A stretch of 64,000 bases of DNA, from the NCBI GenBank assembly GCA_031367505.1, contig JANLPY010000553.1:1-64000 (forward strand). Reading direction: 5' to 3'. Within the stretch, counting starts at the first letter, position 1. The number at the start of each line of letters is the position of its first letter. Source of the stretch: JAKFWF01 sp031367505 (GTDB lineage Bacteria > Pseudomonadota > Alphaproteobacteria > Rhizobiales > Hyphomicrobiaceae). The notes under the pieces were generated by a model that saw nothing but the letters and a program-made list of their open reading frames with translations, was not told the origin of the DNA and did no database searches. The position numbers were made by a program, and so were the translations under genes. Shown one piece after another: positions 34,166 to 42,041 of this stretch.

Positions 34166-35050
34166 ATGGAATTGTTCGATATCATGCGTCAGGCGCAGGG
34201 CGGCAACGCGCTTGTCAACATGGCCCGCGCATTCAATCTCAGCCCCGAACAGACGGAGGCCGCGGTCAAAGCCCTGATGCCGGAACTTACCCGTGGCATC
34301 GAGCGTAACACGCTGTCGCGCGGCGGCACGGCCGATCTCGTCGCCGCGTTGGGGGATGGCGCCAAGGTTCGCAATCTGCAGAACCCGGCGATGTTCGGCG
34401 ACCCCAACATCGAAGCCGACGGTAATGCCATACTCGGACATATACTGGGCACCAAGGACGCCAGCCGTGCCGCTGCTCAACGCGCATCGCTCTCGTCCGG
34501 TTTGGGCGAAGGGCTTTTGAAAATGCTCCTGCCCTACATCGCGCAGATGCTGATGGGCGCCCTTGCCAACAAAACACAAGACGGGCTCGGCGACATCCTA
34601 TCGAAGATCCCGGGGATGCCGGGCGGGTCGACCACGGGCGGAAGCATGGGGGGCGGCGGCATGTCATTTCCGGCGTCGCGGAATGCGCCACCAACAAACC
34701 CTATGCCGCCAATGCCAGATAACGCCCCGTTCGGTCGCGACCAAACTTCCGGCGGCGGATTTGGCAATCAAGGTCCGCTTCCCATCCCGACCGGCTTACC
34801 GCCAGAAAACGATAGCGGCGGGAACAACCCTTACGGCGACCTGTCCGACATCATCAGGCGTGGTGGCAATGCCGGTGGAGCGGCAGCAGCCGGCGGCGGA
34901 CTATTCAGCATCATCCGCAGCATCCTGGGTGGCGCACTGGGATTTTCCACCAAAGGCGGCGTACTCGGCTGGATCTTCCGCGCCGTCATCCTGCGGTATG
35001 GCTGGAACATCGTCCGAGCAATCTTCGGTGGAATATTGGGCCGCCGTTAA
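34166..35050 (+). CDS. DUF937 family protein
   Basis: This 294-residue protein starts MELFDIMRQAQGG and has the helical DUF937 pattern: ALVNMARAFNLSPEQTEAAVKALMPEL, then DGNAILGHILGTKDASRAAAQRA and GLGEGLLKMLLPYIAQMLMGAL. The second half is glycine/proline/methionine-rich and low complexity to about residue 225. The C-terminal region ending GGILGRR is hydrophobic and glycine-rich. DUF937 proteins (YidB-like) have no established function. It follows the EipA-like gene by 84 bases on the same strand and may be co-transcribed. Confidence 0.75.
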   Translation: MELFDIMRQAQGGNALVNMARAFNLSPEQTEAAVKALMPELTRGIERNTLSRGGTADLVAALGDGAKVRNLQNPAMFGDPNIEADGNAILGHILGTKDASRAAAQRASLSSGLGEGLLKMLLPYIAQMLMGALANKTQDGLGDILSKIPGMPGGSTTGGSMGGGGMSFPASRNAPPTNPMPPMPDNAPFGRDQTSGGGFGNQGPLPIPTGLPPENDSGGNNPYGDLSDIIRRGGNAGGAAAAGGGLFSIIRSILGGALGFSTKGGVLGWIFRAVILRYGWNIVRAIFGGILGRR

Positions 35051-35060
35051 AATCGACCGG

Positions 35061-35438
35061 TCAACGCCGGCAGGGGCGCGATTCAAACTCGCAACTGTAG
35101 TTGTTGCCCGCACCGCTGCATTTCATCGTCTTGCTGGCGGACAGGTTCGGATTGCCCCACTGATCGCCATATTCCAATGCGGTAAACTCCGACCAGTTGC
35201 GCATCGCCGCAACTTCGGCAGCTTTGCGACTTGGCAGCCCAGCACTTGCCCCAGAGTGGGTATGTCCCACCATACACGTGAGATGGCCCTCGCGACGTAG
35301 ATCGTGCAGGCCGACAAGCGTACCATCATCTGGCCGCATGGCCGGTGAGCCGGCCGTCCGTTTATGCTGAGGCGCCGCCATTGCAGCCGTTGCAACGAGC
35401 AGCAAACACGTAAACGCGATTGAGAGCGAACGACCCAT
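35061..35438 (-). CDS. Hypothetical secreted protein with cysteine pairs
   Basis: The product is 125 residues with a Sec signal peptide (about 1-22, AAMAAPQ). The mature part contains HLTCMVGHTHSG, an arginine/alanine helix, YGDQWGNPNLSASKTMKCSG and a C-terminal YSCEFESRPCRR, giving four cysteines that could form two disulfides. I recognise no named family; the tryptophan/cysteine ending is typical of small conserved proteins of Hyphomicrobiales. The start at 35438 is chosen because the signal peptide begins there; the longer upstream frame is not signal-like. Confidence 0.6.
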   Translation of the reverse strand: MGRSLSIAFTCLLLVATAAMAAPQHKRTAGSPAMRPDDGTLVGLHDLRREGHLTCMVGHTHSGASAGLPSRKAAEVAAMRNWSEFTALEYGDQWGNPNLSASKTMKCSGAGNNYSCEFESRPCRR

Positions 35439-35567
35439 GATTCTTGCACCCGCTGGACAGCTGATTTCCAACTCCACGATACAAGAGTCGTTCCAAAATA
35501 CCGAAGTGTGATCGCTTTTCGATTGAACATCAGACCACGTCCGTGGCGATCGAGTCACACACACTGC

Positions 35568-36011
35568 TCAAGGCTTGTGCAGTGCCTCTAAAGCCTGACG
35601 CAGCTGATCAGGCATGGTGGCCGGACGCTGTGTCGACCGCTCGACAAACACATGCACGAAGTAACCGTCGGCTCGAGCGACCTCCTCCCCTGCGCCAAAT
35701 AGCGCCAGTTCGTAGCGCACCGACGACGATCCGAGCTTGGCGACGCGCAGGCCCGCCTCGATATCTTCGGGGTATGCGAACGGGCGGTAAAACCGGCACA
35801 TGGTCTCGACCACGAATCCGATGACTGAACCGGCATGAATATCGATGCCGCCCGGACCGATCAGGTAGCGGTTCACGACCGTATCGAAATACGAATAGTA
35901 GGTCACGTTATTGACGTGGCCGTACAGGTCGTTGTCCATCCAGCGCGTTTGTATCATGCGGAAGTGCTGAAAATCGGCGCGCTGGAGCGGTGGACGACGG
36001 ATATCACTCAT
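35568..36011 (-). CDS. Acyl-CoA thioesterase, 4HBT hotdog family (YbgC/FadM-like)
   Basis: This 147-residue protein has the hotdog fold of 4-hydroxybenzoyl-CoA thioesterase. The catalytic region TRWMDNDLYGHVNNVTYYSYFD holds the aspartate and the HVNN motif (given as region 26-48). Single-domain members cleave acyl-CoA or acyl-ACP thioesters. YbgC genes often begin tol-pal operons, but here the tol genes are 23 kb away, so it is a separate member. It starts 11 bases after the FAD-oxidase stop and is probably in its operon. Confidence 0.85.
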   Translation of the reverse strand: MSDIRRPPLQRADFQHFRMIQTRWMDNDLYGHVNNVTYYSYFDTVVNRYLIGPGGIDIHAGSVIGFVVETMCRFYRPFAYPEDIEAGLRVAKLGSSSVRYELALFGAGEEVARADGYFVHVFVERSTQRPATMPDQLRQALEALHKP

Positions 36012-36022
36012 GCCGCAACCTT

Positions 36023-37462
36023 TTAGACTTTGATCGTCTTGCCTGGGTTCATGATGTTGGCCGGATCGAGCGCCCGCTTAATGGTACGCATGAGGTCGAG
36101 CTCGACCGGGCTCTTATAGTGCTCGTTCTCGTCGAGGCGGAGACGGCCGATGCCGTGCTCGGCACTGATCGATCCGCCGAGTTCAACGACCAAGTCGTGC
36201 ACGATACGATTGATCCGCTCACGTTCGCCGGCAAAGCGCTTCCCCTCCCAGGTGAGCGGTGCCATTGGGTTATAGTGCAAGTTGCCATCGCCGACGTGCC
36301 CGAACGCGCAGTGGCGAATTCCAGGGTAGGCCGCAGCCAAAGCCCGGTCGCCACGCTCGATGAACTCGGCCACGCGCGACACCGGCACCGAAACGTCGTG
36401 CTTGATGCCGATACCGGCGACTTTTTGTGCTTCGGCCAGATCCTCGCGCATTTTCCAGAACCGCTTGGATTGCGCGCCCGACGTTGCGATCACCGCATCT
36501 ATGACGAGCAAGCGTGCCATCGCTTCCGACAAGGCTTCGGCGAACGGATCATCAAGCGAACCGGGCGCACCCTGCCCCGACACTTCAACCAGAACGTACC
36601 AGTCGTGCGGCTCGGCTAACGGTTCGCTATGCCCCGGCACGCCGGCAATCAGGAATTCGATGATCGAGCGTTGCAGCAATTCGAACGCGGAAATCTGATC
36701 GCCCAATCGCTCCTTCATCAACGACAGCAATTCAACGGCGGCAGACGGACTTGACACCGCCAGCCACGCCGTGGCTGTCGCCGATGGTTTCGGAAACATC
36801 CGCAATACTGCCGCCGTGATGATGCCGAGCGTACCTTCGCCACCGATGTAGAGCTGCTTCAGATCATATCCGGTGTTGTCCTTGCGCAGGCCGCGCAAGC
36901 CGTCCCAGATGCGGCCGTCCGGCAGCACCACCTCGAGACCGAGGACGAGATTGCGGGTGTTGCCGTAGCGGATCACTTGCGTGCCGCCCGCATTGGTTGA
37001 AATGTTTCCGCCGATCTGGCACGAGCCTTCGGCGCCGAGGCTGAGCGGGAACAGCCTATTGTTGCTGGCGGCGATGTTTTGGATCTCCTGCAGGACAACC
37101 CCGGCCTCGACCGTCATTGTCTCATTGGCGAGATCAATATTGCGGACTTCCTTCATGCGGGCCGTGGAGATGATCACTTCCGTGCGGCCGGCATGCGGCT
37201 GGCTCGCTCCCGTGAGCCCGGTGTTGCCGCCCTGGGGCACGATGCGCGTGCCGGTTTCGGCGCAGATTTTCACGAGGGCTGCTACTTCAGCCGTCGATTT
37301 CGGGCGCAAAACGACAGGCACGTCACCCTGCCAGTCGTCGCGCCAACTGCGGCAGTAGGGAGCGATGTCCGCCGCATCCTCGATCACCCCTGGCGGCCCG
37401 ACGACCGCCTTCAGTCGCTCGACGACATCGGCTGTAACGGGCCTTGGCGCATCAACTGCCAT
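36023..37462 (-). CDS. FAD-linked 2-hydroxyacid dehydrogenase (GlcD/D2HGDH-like)
   Basis: The 479-residue product has the VAO-type FAD domain with RIVPQGGNTGLTGASQPH (the PP loop), GSCQIGGNISTNAGGTQ and RYGNTRNLVLGLEVVLPDG, then the FAD-oxidase C-terminal domain with HCAFGHVGDGNLHYN (metal/substrate histidines) and SAEHGIGRLR. Relatives oxidise glycolate, D-lactate or D-2-hydroxyglutarate. Without an iron-sulfur partner next to it, the D-2-hydroxyglutarate type is the closest fit by architecture. It is divergent from the PaaI thioesterase and leads a unit with the 4HBT thioesterase. Confidence 0.87.
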   Translation of the reverse strand: MAVDAPRPVTADVVERLKAVVGPPGVIEDAADIAPYCRSWRDDWQGDVPVVLRPKSTAEVAALVKICAETGTRIVPQGGNTGLTGASQPHAGRTEVIISTARMKEVRNIDLANETMTVEAGVVLQEIQNIAASNNRLFPLSLGAEGSCQIGGNISTNAGGTQVIRYGNTRNLVLGLEVVLPDGRIWDGLRGLRKDNTGYDLKQLYIGGEGTLGIITAAVLRMFPKPSATATAWLAVSSPSAAVELLSLMKERLGDQISAFELLQRSIIEFLIAGVPGHSEPLAEPHDWYVLVEVSGQGAPGSLDDPFAEALSEAMARLLVIDAVIATSGAQSKRFWKMREDLAEAQKVAGIGIKHDVSVPVSRVAEFIERGDRALAAAYPGIRHCAFGHVGDGNLHYNPMAPLTWEGKRFAGERERINRIVHDLVVELGGSISAEHGIGRLRLDENEHYKSPVELDLMRTIKRALDPANIMNPGKTIKV

Positions 37463-37545
37463 TTGCCGTGTTCCTTGTGCTAATCAAAACGAAAATTCCG
37501 GCGGACCCTAAGCAGGGCGGCCACAAGCTGCAAGAGATCTCAAAG

Positions 37546-38025
37546 ATGAACGACACTGCGAACAACCCTGCCACGCGCGTCATGACGATGTCGGGCAAGC
37601 CATCGGGCTTTCGTAGCTTACTCGGCTATCGCGCCATCCGCTGGGAACTCGGCTATGCTGAAATCGAACAGGTACTGGGCCCGCAACATTTGAACAGTCT
37701 TGGTTCGGTCCACGGCGGGTTGTATCTAACTCTACTCGATGCGGCTTTTGGCCATGCCGCCACGTGGTGCTCTATTCCGGCTAACTTCCGCGGCGTGGTG
37801 ACGATCTCGCTCAATGCCAGCTTTCTGTCGCCGGCCAAAGGCCAGATCATCCGCGCGGTCGGGCGGCTGGAGGGGGTGCACGATCGGGTCGCGACCGTCA
37901 GCGGCGGCGTCTACGACGAGCACGAATTGCTGCTCGCCACCGCCATCGGCAGCTTCCGCTATTCCCCTGGCAGCGAGAACACAGAGGGCGTGGCCGTGCT
38001 GCCGGCCCCCAAGCCTCAAGCCTGA
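37546..38025 (+). CDS. PaaI family thioesterase
   Basis: This 159-residue hotdog protein has the PaaI pattern: LGYRAIRWELGYAEIEQVLGP, then NSLGSVHGGLYLTLLDAAFGHAA with the HGG motif and an acidic residue on the central helix, and VVTISLNASFLSPAKG. It would hydrolyse aryl- or acyl-CoA thioesters. The ATG at 37546 is preferred over an upstream start because the longer frame adds non-conserved sequence that runs over the divergent promoter. Its stop is immediately followed by the stop of the convergent 666-residue gene. Confidence 0.85.
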   Translation: MNDTANNPATRVMTMSGKPSGFRSLLGYRAIRWELGYAEIEQVLGPQHLNSLGSVHGGLYLTLLDAAFGHAATWCSIPANFRGVVTISLNASFLSPAKGQIIRAVGRLEGVHDRVATVSGGVYDEHELLLATAIGSFRYSPGSENTEGVAVLPAPKPQA

Positions 38026-40026
38026 TTAAAGACCAACCGCTGCTTCAAGCGTGAACAGATCGAGCAGGGCCGCCTTGCCTTCCGGCGTTGTCGAGGCTTC
38101 TGGCGCCGTCAACTGATTGACCAGTACCCTCGAGCGCGGCGTCACCATTAACGACAGCGACTGACCCGGCTTATCGACGAACCGGCTCACCGCGTCGATA
38201 ACGGTGATCATTGCAACATTGGGTACCGGCTCACTGGCCAAACGTTGCCGAAGCTCGACAATGGGATCTGGCTTTAGTCCACCGGCAACTGCCATCCCAC
38301 TCATTTTCGCTTGATAAACTCTGACGAGCCCCGCGTCGCGAAATTTCATCGTGACCGGCCCGACTTCAAGATTTTGAAATGCCGCAGCTAAACCTGCCTG
38401 GGTCAATTGAAGCGGTTGTCCGCTCGAACTCTTCAGGGTCGCTTTGGCGGAAAACGCACCGACGTTTTCGACGTCGATACCCATCGGTTCAGCGACGATC
38501 GCCTTTGCGTCCTCGCTCCACGTCGTGCCGATATCGTAGGTGATCCAAACCTTGGGCAATCCCATCGGCTGAAGGAACGCCAGCGCGGGCTCGCTCCCAT
38601 CAGCGGCCCCTTGAACTTTCATCGTCAGGCGCGTGACTTGCGGCAGACCGTTGGCGAACCGGCCCCAGGTGGCCTTCATCGCTTCGATGCGACCCTTGAG
38701 CTTTCCTGTCGCCATATCCGGTACATCGCAATCGCGGATCTCGAAACCTTCGAGCGCACTTAGTAGCTGCATCGATTTCTCGGGCGAAGTAGCACCTCCC
38801 CCAATTTCGGCCGTGACGCGCATCATCTTGGCGAAGTCCAACCCGGACACCGCCGCATAGCCGATCTTTATCGGCGACCTGCCTGGGACGTTCATCGATG
38901 TGTCGTTCAGGGCGAACTCAGCCAACCGGCCCTTCTCGAAGCCGGCCAACCGGATCAGACCGAACGACACGGCGGCATCCTTGGAATTGGCCATCGATAC
39001 GCGCGTGCCGCGCATTTCAAGATCGGCGAACTTCAAGCCCTCGTAGATCGATGCGATCTTCTCTGCGATTTCCGCGGCCTTCGCGGAGTTCGGCGGCGGG
39101 CCGGGCTGGGGAATTAATTTGGCGAGCTCGGCAATCGTTGAGGCGTTGACCTTCTTAAGATCGATCCCGACCTCGCCCGACGACATAGCGTCCACCGTCA
39201 TCGTCATGGCGCTACCGACGTTGGCGGTATATGTCCCCATCGTCGTTTTGCCCTGCACACGGACATATCCGTTTTCCAACGGCCGGACAGGCGCCGGGAG
39301 ACCATAAAGCGACATCATGGCCATCACGTCGATGTCGGAGCTGGCGTACTTGTTCATCTCATTCGTCACCGGGACCGCCGCCTGCCCGCCTGTCATGGCT
39401 AACTTGCCGATCAGCAATTGACCGATCCGGCCCTCATGCAAATTCTTCAATTCCAGGTTGGTATAGGTGTAGGTGAAGGCACTTTGTTTTACGCCTTTGA
39501 CAGCGAATGGTTGCGGAAGTTCAAGCACAACCTCCCCTTGTGGTGCGACGATGGACGTGGCCTTCACGCGCGCCAGGTAATGCAGTATTTCGCTGGTCGA
39601 CGACGTGGCCGGGAAAGCCGCCGGTGCACTGAACTGCGAGACGATGAATTTCGGTGCCTTGTGCGCATAGGCGCCTGGCAAATCTTTTGCGATACCACTC
39701 TTGATCTCAAAGTCGCTGACTTCGATGCTTTGTGCCGACATCTCATTCGACATCGGCATCAAGCCCGTGGCATGCACTTTAGCGATCGTCGTCCGCGCGC
39801 CATTTTCTCCAGGTGCCTGCAACGCGATATCGGCGATGGATAGCGACTTGGTCCAATAATCAAAGGTCACCGGACCATGCGAGGCGGTCACTCCAGACGC
39901 GCGCAAGCTTTCGAAAACGGCGTCGACTTCGCTCACGGCCCGATGCTGCACCAGCATCGATGCACCGAAGACGCCTGCGACAGCAATGGCTCCGATCGCG
40001 GCACCGACAATTGCGATTTTGCGCAT
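38026..40026 (-). CDS. Large envelope protein of unknown function
   Basis: The product is 666 residues. An N-terminal membrane helix or signal anchor (about 5-25) is followed by a long, mostly beta-type periplasmic region with repeated blocks that look alike: IADIALQAPGENGARTTIAKVHATGL, IEVSDFEIKSG, FADLEMRGTRVSM and FEIRDCDVPDMATGK. The build recalls AsmA-like and DUF945-like lipid or envelope proteins, but I cannot assign either. No lipobox or outer-membrane barrel is seen. It is divergent from the GST gene. Function is not known. Confidence 0.7.
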   Translation of the reverse strand: MRKIAIVGAAIGAIAVAGVFGASMLVQHRAVSEVDAVFESLRASGVTASHGPVTFDYWTKSLSIADIALQAPGENGARTTIAKVHATGLMPMSNEMSAQSIEVSDFEIKSGIAKDLPGAYAHKAPKFIVSQFSAPAAFPATSSTSEILHYLARVKATSIVAPQGEVVLELPQPFAVKGVKQSAFTYTYTNLELKNLHEGRIGQLLIGKLAMTGGQAAVPVTNEMNKYASSDIDVMAMMSLYGLPAPVRPLENGYVRVQGKTTMGTYTANVGSAMTMTVDAMSSGEVGIDLKKVNASTIAELAKLIPQPGPPPNSAKAAEIAEKIASIYEGLKFADLEMRGTRVSMANSKDAAVSFGLIRLAGFEKGRLAEFALNDTSMNVPGRSPIKIGYAAVSGLDFAKMMRVTAEIGGGATSPEKSMQLLSALEGFEIRDCDVPDMATGKLKGRIEAMKATWGRFANGLPQVTRLTMKVQGAADGSEPALAFLQPMGLPKVWITYDIGTTWSEDAKAIVAEPMGIDVENVGAFSAKATLKSSSGQPLQLTQAGLAAAFQNLEVGPVTMKFRDAGLVRVYQAKMSGMAVAGGLKPDPIVELRQRLASEPVPNVAMITVIDAVSRFVDKPGQSLSLMVTPRSRVLVNQLTAPEASTTPEGKAALLDLFTLEAAVGL

Positions 40027-40149
40027 AACGCCTCCTCAGCCCGATTGAATTTCAACGATCTGGCCGTACCTGAACCGCCAGCGCATGGGAAGTGCCCGCT
40101 TCCCGCATGACGACACGGCACGACTTTTCTGCGACACTCTACCCTGTGT

Positions 40150-40162
40150 GTCACATAGTGAC
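40150..40162. promoter_or_regulatory. Short palindrome before the GST gene
   Basis: GTCAC-ATA-GTGAC lies 36 bases upstream of the GST start, in the 172-base divergent region. It may be an operator; no regulator is implied by the neighbours. Confidence 0.25.
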
Positions 40163-40198
40163 CGTCACACCTCAAATCCCCCCTCTGGAGATGATCGC

Positions 40199-40870
40199 AT
40201 GCTGAAATTCTATTTCAATGGCTCGCCCAACCCGACCAAAATTGCGCTGTTCCTCGAGGAAGCCGGCCTCCCGTTCCAGCCGATGCCGATCGACACCCGC
40301 AAGGGCGATCAATTCGACCCTGAGTTTGTCAAACTCAATCCGAATGCCAAAGTGCCGGTCATCGACGATGACGGCGTGATCGTTTTCGACAGCAACGCCA
40401 TCCTGCTTTACCTCGCCGAGAAGACCGGCAAATTCCTGCCCTCGAGCGCTGCCGATCGCGGACCGTTACTGTCATGGCTGATGTTCGTCGCCACGGGCGT
40501 GGGTCCCTTCTCTGGTCAAGCGGTCCACTTCAAGCACTTCGCACCGGAGAAAATCGCCTACGCCAACAAGCGCTATCAGTATGAAGCCGAGCGCCACTTC
40601 GGCATCATCGACGCGCATCTGGCGACCCACAAATACATGGTCGGCAACACTTATACGATTGTCGACATGGACGTTTGGGGCTGGGCCCGCATGCTGCCCT
40701 TCATCATGGGCGACGAGGCCTGGGCCAAGTTCCCGAACTTGAAGCGCTTGCATGATGAGATTTCGGGGCGTCCGGCGGCCGCCAAAGCGATCGGTCTTAA
40801 GGACAAATTTCCCTTCAAGGCCGAAATGGACGATGAAGCCCGCCGCAACATGTTCAAGCACATCGCGTAG
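40199..40870 (+). CDS. Glutathione S-transferase family protein (Nu-class-like)
   Basis: This 223-residue protein has a thioredoxin-like N-terminal domain (FYFNGSPNPTKIALFLEEAG, LNPNAKVPVIDDDG with the cis-proline, FDSNAILLYLAEKTG) and an all-helical C-terminal domain with YTIVDMDVWGWARM, the conserved N-capping region. The SPNPTK segment resembles the YfcG/YghU type, which act as disulfide-bond reductases with glutathione. The ATG at 40199 follows CTGGAG by 8 bases. It is monocistronic by context. Confidence 0.88.
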   Translation: MLKFYFNGSPNPTKIALFLEEAGLPFQPMPIDTRKGDQFDPEFVKLNPNAKVPVIDDDGVIVFDSNAILLYLAEKTGKFLPSSAADRGPLLSWLMFVATGVGPFSGQAVHFKHFAPEKIAYANKRYQYEAERHFGIIDAHLATHKYMVGNTYTIVDMDVWGWARMLPFIMGDEAWAKFPNLKRLHDEISGRPAAAKAIGLKDKFPFKAEMDDEARRNMFKHIA

Positions 40871-41010
40871 CGTGGCTGGGCAACGGGCGGCTATTCTCAG
40901 CCGCCCATAAGCCGGCACGGCAACAACCGGCCTCACCACCATGATGCAACTTATCATTGGAATGCGCGTTTCTCTTTTTATCGGATGGCGTTAACTAATG
41001 GAGTTACATC

Positions 41011-41271
41011 ATGAGAACCTCACTCATCGCCCTGGCAACGGCTGCTGCTGCATTTGCGACCGGTGCGGCCGATGCGCAGATGAAGGCTCAATGCACGCAG
41101 GCTGAAATGGACCGGGTACAAACCCAGACCAGCGGGATGGCTGATAAAAAGAAACAGGGCATGGCCATGAAAGAAATGAAGATGGCCGGCGATATGATGA
41201 AAAAGAACGACATGAAGGGATGTATGATGCATCTCGATAAGGCTGATAAAGCCGCCATGAAAAAGATGTAA
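41011..41271 (+). CDS. Small secreted methionine- and lysine-rich protein
   Basis: The product is 86 residues with a Sec signal peptide (about 1-22, AADAQ). The mature 64 residues contain two cysteines, about a dozen methionines and many lysines, with repeats of the MK/MKK type (KEMKMAGDMMKKNDMKGCMMHLDKAD). Such methionine clusters can bind Cu(I) or Ag(I), or make the protein easily oxidised, but this is inference. Strong codon bias and a following hairpin terminator support a real, well-expressed gene. No family is recognised. Confidence 0.7.
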   Translation: MRTSLIALATAAAAFATGAADAQMKAQCTQAEMDRVQTQTSGMADKKKQGMAMKEMKMAGDMMKKNDMKGCMMHLDKADKAAMKKM

Positions 41272-41292
41272 GTTCCGATCAAACGGAGTTCA

Positions 41293-41332
41293 GGGCGCCA
41301 GCTAATATAAGCGAGGCGCCCTTTCCTTTTTT
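41293..41332 (+). terminator. Rho-independent terminator after the methionine-rich gene
   Basis: GGGCGCC (41293-41299) and GGCGCCC (41315-41321) form a perfect 7-bp stem with a 15-base loop, followed by TTTCCTTTTTT. The thymine run reaches the gntR stop on the other strand. Confidence 0.85.
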
Positions 41333-42041
41333 AGCGTCGTGGCTGATTTGCCATCACTGTATCAAATTTGTGATCGAGGTGAGCACGCAGGATCGTCGCC
41401 AGTTTTTTGCCGTCGCGAGCCTGTAGAGCCTTCAGGATGAGTGCGTGCTCGGCGATCGCCTCCGCCCAGCGCTCCGGACTCATGTTGGCCGTGTAGCGGG
41501 CGCGGCGCACCTTCAGCGCCACCTGCCCATAAAGTTGCGACAGCACTGGATTGCGCGCCGCATTCAGTATGATCTCGTGGATCATCTTGTTGACCTCGAA
41601 ATAACTGCGCAGGTTGCCAGCCTTGTGCATATCCACGAGTTGCCCTTGCAGGCGCGCGACCTCGTCGATCTCCCAGTCGCCGGCGTTTTTGGCGGCAAGC
41701 TCGCCGGCAAGCGCCTCGAGCGTCCCCATCACGGGGAACGCCGCGCTGAGTTCTTCAATGTCGAGTGGCGCGACGATCGCACCGCGATGCGCGATCAGCG
41801 TTACGAGACCTTCCGAGGCCAAGACCTTGAGCGCTTCACGTAACGGCGTGCGTGAGACAGCAAACCGGGCACACAGATCTTTCTCATCTATCTTTGCTTC
41901 CGGCAGCAACTCTCCCTCGACGATCATCGCCCGCAAGCGGCCAAGCAGTTGATCATGCAGCGACGGTCGCAGGATCGGCTCAACCCGGCGCTGCGGTGGC
42001 CGGTCGATGACTGACGTCTCGGATGATTTTTTGCGTGCCAT
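41331..42041 (-). CDS. GntR family regulator, FCD (FadR-type) subfamily
   Basis: This 236-residue protein has an N-terminal winged helix (LHDQLLGRLRAMIVEGELLPEAKIDEKDLCARFAVSRTPLREALKVLASEGLV, seen as region 28-80, with the SRTPLREAL recognition motif). The C-terminal FCD domain has metal-ligand-type residues (FEVNKMIHEIIL and EHALILKAL with histidines). FCD regulators bind organic acids and usually repress catabolic operons. Its start shares one base with the stop of the FAD/Fe-S dehydrogenase gene, so it is co-transcribed and probably controls that operon through the 22-bp palindrome at 45031. Confidence 0.9.
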   Translation of the reverse strand: MARKKSSETSVIDRPPQRRVEPILRPSLHDQLLGRLRAMIVEGELLPEAKIDEKDLCARFAVSRTPLREALKVLASEGLVTLIAHRGAIVAPLDIEELSAAFPVMGTLEALAGELAAKNAGDWEIDEVARLQGQLVDMHKAGNLRSYFEVNKMIHEIILNAARNPVLSQLYGQVALKVRRARYTANMSPERWAEAIAEHALILKALQARDGKKLATILRAHLDHKFDTVMANQPRR

